Source: Microbacterium sp. W4I20
Lineage (GTDB): Bacteria > Actinomycetota > Actinomycetes > Actinomycetales > Microbacteriaceae
Direction of reading: 5' to 3'
Length of the DNA stretch: 64,000 bases
NCBI RefSeq assembly: GCF_030816505.1
Contig: NZ_JAUSYB010000001.1
Coordinates: forward strand, 1,550,001 to 1,614,000
The translations under genes were made by a program, and so were the position numbers. The notes beneath the pieces are model-generated. The model saw only the letters and a program-made list of their open reading frames with translations, did no database searches and had not been told where the DNA came from. Each line of letters begins with the position of its first letter. The stretch's first letter is position 1. Of this stretch, positions 24,565 through 33,696 are shown piece after piece.

Positions 24565-27114
24565 ATGATCGCGGCCTTCGACATGACGAGGATCGGCGAC
24601 GGTCTCAGCTTCGCCGCCGCTGTCGACGAGCTCTCGGCCACGCTCGACGCGAGCACCTCCGCCGTGGTGAGCGCGCCACCCGGCACCGGCAAGACCACGC
24701 TCGTGCCGCCGCTGTTGGCATCGCGCCTTCCCGGGCGCGTGATCGTCACCCAGCCGCGCCGTGTCGCCGCCCGGGCGGCCGCCCGCCGGCTCGCGCAGCT
24801 CGACGGTTCGCCGCTCGGCACCCGCGTCGGGTTCACCGTCCGCGGCGAGCGCGTGGTCACCCGGGACACGCGGGTCGAGTTCGTCACGGCCGGCGTGCTG
24901 CTCCGGCGTCTGCTGGATGACCCGGGTCTTGCCGGAGTGGATGCCGTGATCATCGACGAAGTGCACGAGCGCGCTCTCGAGACCGACCTGCTGATCGGCC
25001 TCCTCTCAGAGGTGCGCGAGCTGCGAGACGACCTCGTGCTCATCGCGATGTCGGCGACGCTCGATGCCGCGCGGATCGCTGCCGTCCTCGGTACGGATGA
25101 CCGGGCAGCTCCGATCGTCGACCATCAGGTCCCCGCCTTTCCGCTCACGGAGCGCTGGGCTCCGAGCCCCGCGCCGCGCCTCGACGAACGCGGCGTCACC
25201 TGGGCCTTCCTGGATCATGTCGCGCGGACCACGGCATCCGCCGCCCTGGAGTTGCACCGCGACGACCCGGCGGCAGACGTGCTGGTCTTCGCGCCGGGCG
25301 CGCGCGAGGTGTCGGAGATCGCCCGCCGCATCCGCGACGCGACCGATGCGTTCGACGTGCGGGAGCTGCACGGTCGGATGCCGTCAGCCGAGCAGGATGC
25401 CGTGATCCGCGGGCGCCGCGCCGATGAGCAGGCCCGCATCATCGTCACGACCTCGCTGGCGGAGTCGTCGCTCACCGTACCCGGCGTGCGGCTGGTCGTG
25501 GACACCTGCCTGGCCCGCGCCCCGCAGCGCGACGCCGCACGCGGCATGACGGGGCTCGTGACCACGGCCGCCTCGCGCTCCTCGTGCGTGCAGCGCGCCG
25601 GACGCGCGACCCGTCAGGGGCCGGGGATCGTCGTCCGCTGCGTCGACGAGCGCACCTACGCCACCGCCCCCGCTCGCCCGACCCCCGAGATCGCCTCGAG
25701 CGACCTCGCGGATGCCGCCCTGCTGCTCGCCTGCTGGGGTGCGCCGGGTGGTGCCGGTCTGCGCCTGATCGATCCGCTGCCGGCCGACAGCCTGGCGGAG
25801 GCCGTCACGGTACTGCATGACCTCGGCGCGATCGACGAGGAGGGCCGCGCCACCGATGAGGGCCGCGCCCTGGCCCGCATCCCGACGGATCCGCGGCTCG
25901 CCCGGGCGCTGCGGGACGGCAGCCCCGTGGTGGGCGGTCGACTCGCGGCCGAGGTCGTCGCACTGCTGGGCGGTGACGTGCGCACCACGGACTCCGATGT
26001 CTCGCAGACGCTCATCGCGCTCCGAGGCGGACGGACGCCGGATGCGCGGCGGTGGCGCAGCGACGCGGATCGCCTCGAACGCCTGACCCAGTCGACACCG
26101 GGGGTACGCTCCGATCTCGACGGTGTCGGACTCGTGATCGCGCTGGCGTTCCCCGAACGAGTCGCCCGACGCGTGGAGCGCACGGCTATCGGCGCGACGT
26201 TCCTGTTGGCGTCGGGGACGCGCGCAGGGGTGGTCGGCCCGCTCGCGGCGGTCGAATGGATCGCCATCGCCGACGTCGCACGCGCGTCGGGGCGAGTGGC
26301 GGCCGGTTCGGGTGCGATCGTCCGGGCCGCTGCCGTGCTCACCGAGGCGCAGATGCAGCACGCGGCGACGCATCTGATCACCGACCGCGTCGAGGCCGAG
26401 TTCGTCGGAGGTCGCATCCAGGCGCGTCGCGAGCGCCGAGTCGGCGCGATCCTGCGTTCCTCGGCGCCGGTGCGTGCGTCGGCTGACGAGGGACGCGATG
26501 CCGTGCGTCGGGCGCTGCAGCGCGAGGGACTGAGCATGTTCACGTGGTCCGCGGCGGCTGTCGAGCTGAGATCCCGGCTCACGTTGGTGCACCGCGAGCT
26601 GGGTGCGCCGTGGCCGGATGTCTCGGATGCCGGACTCCTCGCCGCCCTCGACACGTGGCTGGCGCCCGAGCTCGACGCGCTGGCCGGTGGCACCCCTGCC
26701 GCACGAGTGGATCTCACCTCCGCACTGCGCCGCCTGCTGCCCTGGCCCGAGGCCGCGCGGCTCGGTGAGCTGGCACCCGAGCGACTCGAGGTTCCCAGTG
26801 GATCCCGCGTCCGCATCGCGTACCCGGCCCCCGACGACCCGGACGCCCGGCCGGTCGTCGCCGTGAAGCTGCAGGAGTGCTTCGGCTGGGCAGAGACTCC
26901 TCGGCTGGTCGACGGCCGCGTCCCGGTGCTCTTCCACCTCCTCTCCCCCGCCGGGCGTCCCCTCGCGGTCACCGATGACCTCACGTCGTTCTGGTCGGGG
27001 CCGTACGCCCAGGTGCGTGCCGAGATGCGCGGCCGCTACCCGAAGCATCCGTGGCCGGAGGATCCCTGGGCCGCCCTGCCGACCCGGCACACGAAGCGCC
27101 GCGCCGCGCCCTGA
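24565..27114 (+). CDS. hrpB: ATP-dependent helicase HrpB
   Basis: 849 residues, usual for the family. Motif I PPGTGKTT (38-45), motif II DEVH (131-134), motif III SATLD, motif V TSLAESSLTVPGVRLVVD and motif VI QRAGRATRQGPG are all intact, followed by the HrpB-specific C-terminal region (HLLSPAGRPLAVTDDLTSFW). DEAH-box RNA helicase-like protein with an uncertain cellular role. The start is the first of two candidates (24565 or 24583); neither has a clear ribosome-binding site. Confidence 0.92.
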   Translation: MIAAFDMTRIGDGLSFAAAVDELSATLDASTSAVVSAPPGTGKTTLVPPLLASRLPGRVIVTQPRRVAARAAARRLAQLDGSPLGTRVGFTVRGERVVTRDTRVEFVTAGVLLRRLLDDPGLAGVDAVIIDEVHERALETDLLIGLLSEVRELRDDLVLIAMSATLDAARIAAVLGTDDRAAPIVDHQVPAFPLTERWAPSPAPRLDERGVTWAFLDHVARTTASAALELHRDDPAADVLVFAPGAREVSEIARRIRDATDAFDVRELHGRMPSAEQDAVIRGRRADEQARIIVTTSLAESSLTVPGVRLVVDTCLARAPQRDAARGMTGLVTTAASRSSCVQRAGRATRQGPGIVVRCVDERTYATAPARPTPEIASSDLADAALLLACWGAPGGAGLRLIDPLPADSLAEAVTVLHDLGAIDEEGRATDEGRALARIPTDPRLARALRDGSPVVGGRLAAEVVALLGGDVRTTDSDVSQTLIALRGGRTPDARRWRSDADRLERLTQSTPGVRSDLDGVGLVIALAFPERVARRVERTAIGATFLLASGTRAGVVGPLAAVEWIAIADVARASGRVAAGSGAIVRAAAVLTEAQMQHAATHLITDRVEAEFVGGRIQARRERRVGAILRSSAPVRASADEGRDAVRRALQREGLSMFTWSAAAVELRSRLTLVHRELGAPWPDVSDAGLLAALDTWLAPELDALAGGTPAARVDLTSALRRLLPWPEAARLGELAPERLEVPSGSRVRIAYPAPDDPDARPVVAVKLQECFGWAETPRLVDGRVPVLFHLLSPAGRPLAVTDDLTSFWSGPYAQVRAEMRGRYPKHPWPEDPWAALPTRHTKRRAAP

Positions 27115-27124
27115 TCCGTCGCGG

Positions 27125-27215
27125 GGCGTGCACAACTCAGCCAGTTCTGCGGAATCCGGCCCGAAACCGGGTGCCCAGCCGAGTTCGCCCACGTTCTGGC
27201 TGAGTTGTGCACGCC
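27125..27215. repeat. Long intergenic palindrome between convergent genes
   Basis: A 20-bp perfect inverted repeat (27125-27144 with 27196-27215) with a 51-base loop containing its own smaller inverted repeats. It lies between the convergent hrpB and ABC-2 permease genes, where it could terminate both. Confidence 0.7.
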
Positions 27216-27254
27216 AAACCGGGCATACCCGCCAGACCAGGCACACCCGCCGGG

Positions 27255-27989
27255 CTACGGCGTGCGCCGCCGCAGCGTCAGCGCCGCCAGGACGAGCGCT
27301 GCAACCGCGAAGGCCACCACGATGAGCAGCGGCCCGAACACGTCCCAGCCCTCCTCGCCTGCCGCGACCGCATTGATCGCGTCGATCGCATGGCTCAGGG
27401 GCAGCCAGTCCGAGACCGCGTTCAGCACGTCGGGCATCTGGTCACGCGGCATGAAGAGGCCCCCGAGGATGATCTGCGGGAACACCAGCAGCGGCATGAA
27501 CTGCACGGCCTGGAACTCGGTCTGCGCGAAGGCACTCGCGAGCAGCCCGAGAGCGGTACCGAGCAGGGCATCGACGATCGCGACCAGTCCGAGCTGCCAC
27601 AACGGACCATCGACATCGAGCCCGCACACGCCCACCGCGAACGACACCGTGACCACGGCCTGCAACAGCGCCATCGCCCCGAACGCGAGCGCGTACCCGA
27701 GGATGAAGTCGGCCTTTCCGAGCGGGGTCGTCATCAGGCGTTCGAGAGTGCCGGACTTCCGTTCTCGGAGCGTCGTGATCGAGGTGACGAGGAACATCAC
27801 CACGAACGGGAACAGCGCCAGGATCGCGCCGCCGAACCGGTCGAAGACGCCCTCCTGGTCGCTGAACAGCCACGCGAACAGCCCGACGAGCAGGCTCGGC
27901 GCGACGACCATCAGGGCGATCGACCGGGGATCGTGCCGCAACTGGGCGAGGACGCGTCCGGCGGTGGCGAGCATCCGACGGCCGTTCAC
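27255..27989 (-). CDS. ABC-2 type transporter permease
   Basis: 244 residues from GTG 27989, with GGAGGTGGGAGG upstream and a GTGA overlap with the ATPase stop. Six hydrophobic segments; the conserved ABC-2 loop TTLRERKSGTLERLMTTPLG and the late motif LPLSHAIDAINAVAAG. Forms an exporter with the ATPase; drug, lipid or peptide export is typical. Confidence 0.9.
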   Translation of the reverse strand: MNGRRMLATAGRVLAQLRHDPRSIALMVVAPSLLVGLFAWLFSDQEGVFDRFGGAILALFPFVVMFLVTSITTLRERKSGTLERLMTTPLGKADFILGYALAFGAMALLQAVVTVSFAVGVCGLDVDGPLWQLGLVAIVDALLGTALGLLASAFAQTEFQAVQFMPLLVFPQIILGGLFMPRDQMPDVLNAVSDWLPLSHAIDAINAVAAGEEGWDVFGPLLIVVAFAVAALVLAALTLRRRTP

Positions 27990-28780
27990 CCTCCCACCTC
28001 CGGCTCGCGACGGCGGGCTGCCCTGCGTGAGCGCCGCGTATCGCCACGGGTGCCGGCGTGGGCATGCCGGTCGCGTTCGATCAGCGCGAGGAACGCGGCC
28101 TCCGGGTCGGCAGACCCCGTGTCGTGCAGGAGGCCGACGGGTGTCGTGTCGGCGATGATCCGCCCCTCGCGCAGAAGGAGCAGCCGATCGCACCGGAGCG
28201 CCTCATCCATCACGTGGCTCGAAACGATCAGAGTGACTCCGCGATCGGCCAGGGCGCGGAACAGCTCCCAGAGTTCCGCCCGGAGCACCGGATCCAGTCC
28301 GACCGTCGGCTCATCCAGCACCACCAGTTCGGGCGATCCGATGAGCGCCGTCGCGAGCGAGACCCGGCTGGCCTGGCCTCCACTCAGCGAATCGACGAGT
28401 TGAGCGCTCTGCGCCCGCAGACCGACCTCCTCGATCACCCGGTCGACATCGTCTCTCGGGGCCTTCAGCAGCGAGGCGAAGTAAGCGAGGTTCTGCCGCA
28501 CGGTCAGGTCACCGTACACCGAGGCGCCCTGCGTCCCGTAGGCCACGCGATGCCGCAGCTGCGCGGATCCGCCCGGTTCGCCGAGCACCGTCACGCTCCC
28601 GGAGACGATCTTCTGCACCCCGACGATCGAGCGCATCAGCGTGGTCTTGCCACACCCCGAAGGACCGAGCAGGCCCGTGATCTGCCCCCGCGGGATCGCC
28701 AGGTCGATTCCGTCGAACACGTGCGTGCGCCCGCGCGCCACACACAGTTGCGTGATCTCGACCGCGGCGTCATTCACCAT
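27986..28780 (-). CDS. ABC transporter ATP-binding protein (ABC-2 exporter)
   Basis: 264 residues from ATG 28780. CATAAT lies 7 bases upstream, so leaderless translation is likely; a start 36 bases earlier would include the promoter. Walker A GPSGCGKTT, signature LSGGQASR, Walker B LVVLDEPT and the switch histidine in VSSHVMDEA are intact. It powers the permease encoded immediately downstream. Confidence 0.92.
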   Translation of the reverse strand: MVNDAAVEITQLCVARGRTHVFDGIDLAIPRGQITGLLGPSGCGKTTLMRSIVGVQKIVSGSVTVLGEPGGSAQLRHRVAYGTQGASVYGDLTVRQNLAYFASLLKAPRDDVDRVIEEVGLRAQSAQLVDSLSGGQASRVSLATALIGSPELVVLDEPTVGLDPVLRAELWELFRALADRGVTLIVSSHVMDEALRCDRLLLLREGRIIADTTPVGLLHDTGSADPEAAFLALIERDRHAHAGTRGDTRRSRRAARRREPEVGG

Positions 28781-28826
28781 GCGATGAATTATGCGCCTCG
28801 AACGGCGCACGGTCACGACCCCTCCG

Positions 28827-29585
28827 CTAATCGAGCAGGTGTCGCAGGTAACGCTCCGGGCCGCCGAGGAACGAGCGCCAGTGGTTCACGATCTCGAGAT
28901 CGTCCCACTCGGCGGGTCGGACTCCCCAGTCGCCGACCTCGAGGATGCGGGCACCGGGGAGCGCGGCGAGCACCGGCGAGTGCGTCGCGCAGAGCACCTG
29001 CCCGCCCTCGTCGGCGATCCGGCGGAGCACGGCGATGAGCGCGAGCGTCGAGTTGAACGAGAGCGCGGCCTCGGGTTCGTCGAGGCAATAGAAGCCGGGA
29101 TCGTCGAACCGGCTCTCCAGCAGCGCGAGGAAGGATTCGCCGTGGCTCATCTCGTGGAACGGCACATCGGGCCCGCTGGTCGACGGGTTCTCCTCGAGGT
29201 ACGTGTAGAACGAGTGCATCGTCTCGGCACGCAGGAAGAAGCCCCAGCGGTTCGCACCGACACCGCGCTGGAGGCGGAGCCACTCGGACAGCGGCGACTC
29301 CGTGGGCCGGGTGCGATGCTGCGCCTGGCGGGAACCGCCCTCCGGCGAGAGTCCGTACGCAATCGCGATGCCTTCGACGAGGGTGGACTTGCCGCTGCCG
29401 TTCTCGCCCACCAGGAAGGTCACGCCCGGGTCGAGCTCGAGCCCCTCCCGCAGCACCTGAGCGACGGCGGGGATGTTCGTCGGCCAGTCGCCGTCGGCCG
29501 GCGGGGCATCGTCGGAGGGCCGCACCGACACCACCGGCTGCTGCTTGCGCCGACGCGACGACGGCAGCCAGAAATCACCCGACAT
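28827..29585 (-). CDS. AAA-family ATPase (ABC-like, AAA_21 type)
   Basis: 252 residues. Walker A GENGSGKST near residue 60, an MSHGESFLALL signature-like motif, Walker B GFYCLDEPEAALS and CATHSPVLAALPGA. This is the stand-alone soluble ATPase type related to SMC/RecF heads. There is no adjacent nuclease or toxin gene, so a defence role is not supported. GGAAGAG precedes the ATG. Confidence 0.85.
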   Translation of the reverse strand: MSGDFWLPSSRRRKQQPVVSVRPSDDAPPADGDWPTNIPAVAQVLREGLELDPGVTFLVGENGSGKSTLVEGIAIAYGLSPEGGSRQAQHRTRPTESPLSEWLRLQRGVGANRWGFFLRAETMHSFYTYLEENPSTSGPDVPFHEMSHGESFLALLESRFDDPGFYCLDEPEAALSFNSTLALIAVLRRIADEGGQVLCATHSPVLAALPGARILEVGDWGVRPAEWDDLEIVNHWRSFLGGPERYLRHLLD

Positions 29586-29650
29586 GCTCTTCCACCGGCA
29601 TCCGATCCTCCAGCCATCCCGTCATCCAGGGAGACTAACGGCCACTCCCG

Positions 29651-29733
29651 ACAAAGGCGAGCCGCCCTCTTGTGTGCGAGCCGCCCCCTCGAGGACGGAC
29701 ACAAAGGGACGGCTCGTGCACAAAGGGGCGGGC
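29651..29733. repeat. Composite intergenic repeat/hairpin
   Basis: GCGAGCCGCCC occurs twice as a direct repeat (29657-29667 and 29676-29686), and a related sequence returns inverted at 29710-29716. ACAAAGG occurs three times. The whole folds as an imperfect hairpin between the AAA ATPase and serine dehydratase genes. Confidence 0.6.
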
Positions 29734-29750
29734 CGACGAGAGGGGACCGT

Positions 29751-31256
29751 TCAGCACTCGATGACGTTGACCGCGAGGCCGCCCTCGCTGGTCTCCTTAT
29801 ACTTCGTCGACATGTCGGCGCCGGTCTGGCGCATCGTCTCGACGACGGCATCCAGGCTCACGTAGTGGCTGCCGTCACCGCGCAGTGCAAGGCGCGCAGC
29901 GGTGACAGCGGTGGAGGCGGCGATGGCGTTGCGCTCGATGCACGGAATCTGCACGAGCCCGCCGATCGGGTCGCAGGTGAGCCCGAGGTGATGCTCCATC
30001 GCGATCTCGGCGGCGTTCTCGATCTGCCGGTTCGTGCCGCCCATCACCGCGGTGAGACCCCCGGCGGCCATCGCGCACGCGGATCCGACCTCGGCCTGGC
30101 ATCCGCCCTCCGCCCCCGAGATCGAGGCGTTCGCCTTGAACAGAGACCCGAGTGCGGTCGCGGTCAGCAGGAAACGACGGATGCCGCGGCGACGGTTCGC
30201 CTCCGCGACGAGGTGGTCGTCGCGCTTCTGTTCCTCGGTCGGGACGTCGATCGCGGCCCGGCCGGACTCGAAGCCGAGCAGTGCGCTGCCGACCAGTTCC
30301 CCGTAGGGCGTGACGGCGTTGCCCGCGCCGAGGCCGGAGTCGGCCATGAACCGCCACCAGTACATGCCCACCGCCGGAAGGATGCCGGCGGCTCCGTTCG
30401 TGGGCGCGGTGACGACCCGTCCGCCCGCGGCGTTCTCCTCGTTGACCGCCAGCGCGAACGCACCCAGCCACTCCCCCGGGAGCTCCCGATGCCCGCCCGC
30501 CTCGGAATCCTCCAGCTGGGCGCGGATCGTCCCGGCGCGACGCTTCACCTTGAGCATGCCCGGGAGCACACCGTCGGAGTGCAGACCGGCATCGACGCAC
30601 GCCGACATCGCGTCCCAGATCGCGTCGAGACCGACCGCGACGTCTTCCTCGCTCCGCAGCGCGGACTCGTTGAGGCGCGCGATCTCGGCGATTGACAGCC
30701 CGGTCTCGTCGCAGAGCGCGAGCAGCGACGCGGCATCCGCATAGGGGTAGGGGAAACCGCCGGTGGCGATGCGCGCTTCCTCTCCATCGCGGCGGATGAA
30801 GCCGCCACCGATCGAGTAGTACGTCTCCTCCGCGACGATGGCGCCCTCGGCATCCGAGGCGGTGATGGTCATGGCGTTGGGGTGGCCGGGCAGGCGGGTG
30901 CGCGGTGCGAAGACGATGTCCTCCTTCGCGAAGGCCACGTCGTGCCGCCCGGCGATCCGGAGAGGTTCGCCCGGAGGGTAGGTCGTCCACGCCGAGCGGA
31001 CGTCGGCGGGATCGCAGGTCTCGGGCGAGAGGCCGCGGAGCCCGGCGACGACGGCATCCGGTGTGCCGTGGCCGATACCCGTCGCACCGAGGGAACCGTA
31101 GAGCGTGCTGCCGACCCGGGCGACTCTGTCGAGCACCCCGGAAGCGCTGAGCCGCTGCGCGAAATCGAGTGCCGCCCGCATCGGCCCGACCGTGTGGGAG
31201 CTCGAAGGCCCCACTCCGATGGAGAAGAGGTCGAAGGCCGAGACGTACGCTGTCAC
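29751..31256 (-). CDS. sdaA: L-serine ammonia-lyase, iron-sulphur type
   Basis: 501 residues, single-chain type with beta domain first (FDLFSIGVGPSSSHTVGPMRAA) then alpha domain (TNGAAGILPAV, GSACAMAAGGLTAVMGGT, CDPIGGLVQIPCIERN), including the cysteines that hold the 4Fe-4S cluster. Converts L-serine to pyruvate and ammonia. TAGCCT lies exactly 6 bases before the GTG start, so the transcript is probably leaderless. Confidence 0.95.
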   Translation of the reverse strand: MTAYVSAFDLFSIGVGPSSSHTVGPMRAALDFAQRLSASGVLDRVARVGSTLYGSLGATGIGHGTPDAVVAGLRGLSPETCDPADVRSAWTTYPPGEPLRIAGRHDVAFAKEDIVFAPRTRLPGHPNAMTITASDAEGAIVAEETYYSIGGGFIRRDGEEARIATGGFPYPYADAASLLALCDETGLSIAEIARLNESALRSEEDVAVGLDAIWDAMSACVDAGLHSDGVLPGMLKVKRRAGTIRAQLEDSEAGGHRELPGEWLGAFALAVNEENAAGGRVVTAPTNGAAGILPAVGMYWWRFMADSGLGAGNAVTPYGELVGSALLGFESGRAAIDVPTEEQKRDDHLVAEANRRRGIRRFLLTATALGSLFKANASISGAEGGCQAEVGSACAMAAGGLTAVMGGTNRQIENAAEIAMEHHLGLTCDPIGGLVQIPCIERNAIAASTAVTAARLALRGDGSHYVSLDAVVETMRQTGADMSTKYKETSEGGLAVNVIEC

Positions 31257-31404
31257 GCCTCCAGGCTACGCGCCATCCGCTCGATTCGGTTCATCGTCGT
31301 TAACCTGATCGGCGCTTACGCCGACCGGGTCGCGCGTCAACCCCCTTCGTCGGAGCCGGAGGCGGCGGCATCCTGATCGGGATGACATCACGAAAGGGGC
31401 GATC

Positions 31405-31821
31405 ATGACCGACAGCACGCCGAACCAGGAATCCGCGCCGGCCGACGACTCGGGCGAGGTCAACGCGCTGACGCCGGAGCAGGTGCACACCACGGGCGAT
31501 GCCGACGCATCCGCGGGCGACTCGTCTGCGGCCGCGCAGAACCCCGACGAGGTTCCCGCTCAGGGCCAGGTGCAGAACCCCGACCAGGCGTCGGCCCCGG
31601 ACCAGGAGTCGACATCGGAGCAGGCGGAGACGCCCGCCGAGGCCGAGTCGCCGGAGGATGCCGATCCTGCCGAGGTCCCCAGCACGGAGGAGCTCGAGGA
31701 GCCCAGCACCGAGAAGGACCCGGGTGAGGAGCCCAAGGCCCCGAAGCGCGACGAGCCGGAGCCCGACCACGAGGCGGTCGGGATCGGGGTCATCGACACG
31801 GAGGAGCCGCAGGCCGGCTGA
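31405..31821 (+). CDS. Acidic, probably disordered protein
   Basis: 138 residues dominated by Glu, Asp, Pro, Ala, Ser and Gln (for example EQAETPAEAESPEDADPAE) with no hydrophobic core, signal peptide or membrane segment. AAAGGGG precedes the ATG. The composition predicts intrinsic disorder. No family is recognised. Confidence 0.7.
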   Translation: MTDSTPNQESAPADDSGEVNALTPEQVHTTGDADASAGDSSAAAQNPDEVPAQGQVQNPDQASAPDQESTSEQAETPAEAESPEDADPAEVPSTEELEEPSTEKDPGEEPKAPKRDEPEPDHEAVGIGVIDTEEPQAG

Positions 31822-31835
31822 TCAGTGGCCCTTGG

Positions 31836-31874
31836 ACGGGCTCAGGGACCCAGGCCATGGATCCCTGAGCCCGT
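31836..31874. terminator. Bidirectional terminator
   Basis: A 13-bp perfect inverted repeat (31836-31848 with 31862-31874) lies between the convergent acidic-protein and flavoprotein genes. Confidence 0.8.
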
Positions 31875-31888
31875 AGAAGCGTGCAGGC

Positions 31889-33619
31889 CTACTCGACGAG
31901 CTTGCCCTCGGTGTCGACCTCTCGCATGAGCTCGGCGATTTCGGCCGGAATCTCCGGGATCGACTCGCGCGTCACACCGTCGCGGGGGCTCCACACCAGG
32001 TTCACCTGCAGCGTCGGATCCGTGTCGGGGAAGTCGCTGCGGTTGTGGCATCCGCGGGTTTCCCGACGCTCCAACGCCGCCTCGAGTGTCGCTCGCGCTG
32101 CGACGGCTGATCCCTTGAGGTCGAACGCGTGCGCGAGGTCCTGGAACCCGGCGATGTCGGGGTGGATGCCGATATCTTCCATGCGTCCCTCGATCATGTC
32201 GAGGTCGGCGAGACCCGCACGCAGACCTTCCTCGCTGCGCACGACGCCGCCGAACTCCGTCATCAGGTTGCGGATCGCGCGCTGCAGGGCGCGGACGTTC
32301 TCCCGTCCGTCAGCCGCCAGCAGGTCGGCGATCTCGGCCCGGGCAGCATCCACGGCTTCCGCCGAACGACGCTGCGCATCCAATCCCGCCGCGTGAGCGA
32401 TGGCCGCCTGTCCGACGATGCGTCCGTAGACGAGCAGCTCGATCAGCGAGTTGCCACCGAGACGATTCGCTCCGTGCAGTCCGCTCGATGCCTCGCCGAT
32501 CGCGTACAACCCGTCGACATCGGTCTGGTGGTCTTCCGGACGCACCCAGACGCCGCCCATCGAGTAGTGCGCGGTGGGCGCGATCTCGATCGGATCGGTG
32601 GTGATGTCGAGCATCTGCAACTCCATCATCGTCTGATAGACGCGCGGCAGACGGGTCATGATCGTCTCGCGCGGCAGGTGCGAGACATCCAGCCACACCC
32701 CGCCGTTCGGAGTGCCCCGCCCCTCGGCGATCTCGGTGTACGCAGCGAGCGCGACGCGGTCGCGGGTCGACAACTCCATGCGCTCCGGGTCGTACTTCGC
32801 CATGAACCGCTCGCCGAGCGCGTTGCGCAGGATGCCGCCCTCGCCGCGCGCCGCTTCGGAGATGAGCGTGCCGGCCGCGTTCTCGGGCTCGATGATGCCG
32901 GACGGATGGAACTGCACGAGCTCCGGGTCGCGCAGACGCGCGCCCGCCTCGACAGCGAGGCGCCACGAATCGCCGGTGTTCTCGTCGCGACGCGACGAGG
33001 TGCGGCGCCAGATGCGGTTGTGTCCACCGGCGGCGAGGATGACGGAGTCCGCATGGATGAGGTACCGCGTGCCGTCGGACTGATCGAAGCCGTAGGCGCC
33101 GAACACGACGTTATCACGCACGAGCAGACGGGTGATGTAGACGTGGTCGAGGATCGGCACCTCGAGCTGCTCGGCTTTGCGCACGAGCGTGCGCTGGATC
33201 TCGAGCCCGGTGTAGTCGCCGGCGAAAGCCGTGCGACGGAACGTGTGCGCGCCGAAGAACCGCTGCGAGATGCGGCCGTCGTCCTCGCGGGCGAAGTCCA
33301 TGCCCCAGCGCTCGAGATCGCGGATGCCGCGCTCGGCGCCCTGCGTCACGATCTCGACCGTGTGCGGGTTGGCGAGCAGGTAGCTCTCCTTGATCGTGTC
33401 GGCGGCATGCTGCTGCCAGGTGTCGTCGGCATCCATCGTGCCGAGCGCGGCGTTGATGCCGCCGGCCGCGAGAGAGGTGTGGGCATCCTGTCGGGGGCGC
33501 TTGCCGACGGCGAGCACGTCGATGCCCTGCTCGGCGACCTCGATCGCCGCCCGCAGTCCGGATCCGCCGGTGCCGATGACGAGGACCGTGGTGGAGATCT
33601 GACGTTCGCGTGTACTCAT
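31889..33619 (-). CDS. Succinate dehydrogenase/fumarate reductase-type flavoprotein, without partner subunits
   Basis: 576 residues from ATG 33619, 7 bases after TAGCGT. FAD Rossmann motif VLVIGTGGSGLRAAIE; HTSLAAGGINAALG as FAD loop; substrate-side motifs LVQFHPSGI, EAARGEGGIL and HYSMGGVWVR; C-terminal GLHGANRLGGNSLIELLVYG. It belongs with SdhA/FrdA/NadB proteins. No iron-sulphur or membrane subunit gene lies nearby, so it may pair with subunits elsewhere or act as a soluble fumarate reductase or aspartate oxidase-like enzyme. Divergent from a LysR gene. Confidence 0.88.
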   Translation of the reverse strand: MSTRERQISTTVLVIGTGGSGLRAAIEVAEQGIDVLAVGKRPRQDAHTSLAAGGINAALGTMDADDTWQQHAADTIKESYLLANPHTVEIVTQGAERGIRDLERWGMDFAREDDGRISQRFFGAHTFRRTAFAGDYTGLEIQRTLVRKAEQLEVPILDHVYITRLLVRDNVVFGAYGFDQSDGTRYLIHADSVILAAGGHNRIWRRTSSRRDENTGDSWRLAVEAGARLRDPELVQFHPSGIIEPENAAGTLISEAARGEGGILRNALGERFMAKYDPERMELSTRDRVALAAYTEIAEGRGTPNGGVWLDVSHLPRETIMTRLPRVYQTMMELQMLDITTDPIEIAPTAHYSMGGVWVRPEDHQTDVDGLYAIGEASSGLHGANRLGGNSLIELLVYGRIVGQAAIAHAAGLDAQRRSAEAVDAARAEIADLLAADGRENVRALQRAIRNLMTEFGGVVRSEEGLRAGLADLDMIEGRMEDIGIHPDIAGFQDLAHAFDLKGSAVAARATLEAALERRETRGCHNRSDFPDTDPTLQVNLVWSPRDGVTRESIPEIPAEIAELMREVDTEGKLVE

Positions 33620-33662
33620 ACGTTCCACGCTAGGTAGGCACTCCTAATAACTCCAATGCATA

Positions 33663-33676
33663 GTTCGACTTCGAAC
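33663..33676. promoter_or_regulatory. Inverted repeat in the flavoprotein/LysR divergent region
   Basis: GTTCGA, two bases, TCGAAC (6-2-6) sits between the divergent starts at 33619 and 33697; candidate site for the LysR protein. Confidence 0.45.
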
Positions 33677-33696
33677 GATGCAGGTAGCCTATGACC

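Noticed and set aside
29651..29733. Repeats resembling a CRISPR array
   Set aside because: The direct repeat occurs only twice, 19 bases apart, within one hairpin; there are no regular spacers or cas genes.
28827..31256. AAA ATPase next to other genes as a possible phage-defence pair
   Set aside because: No nuclease, toxin or reverse transcriptase adjoins it; the neighbours are an ABC exporter and serine dehydratase, each with its own signals.
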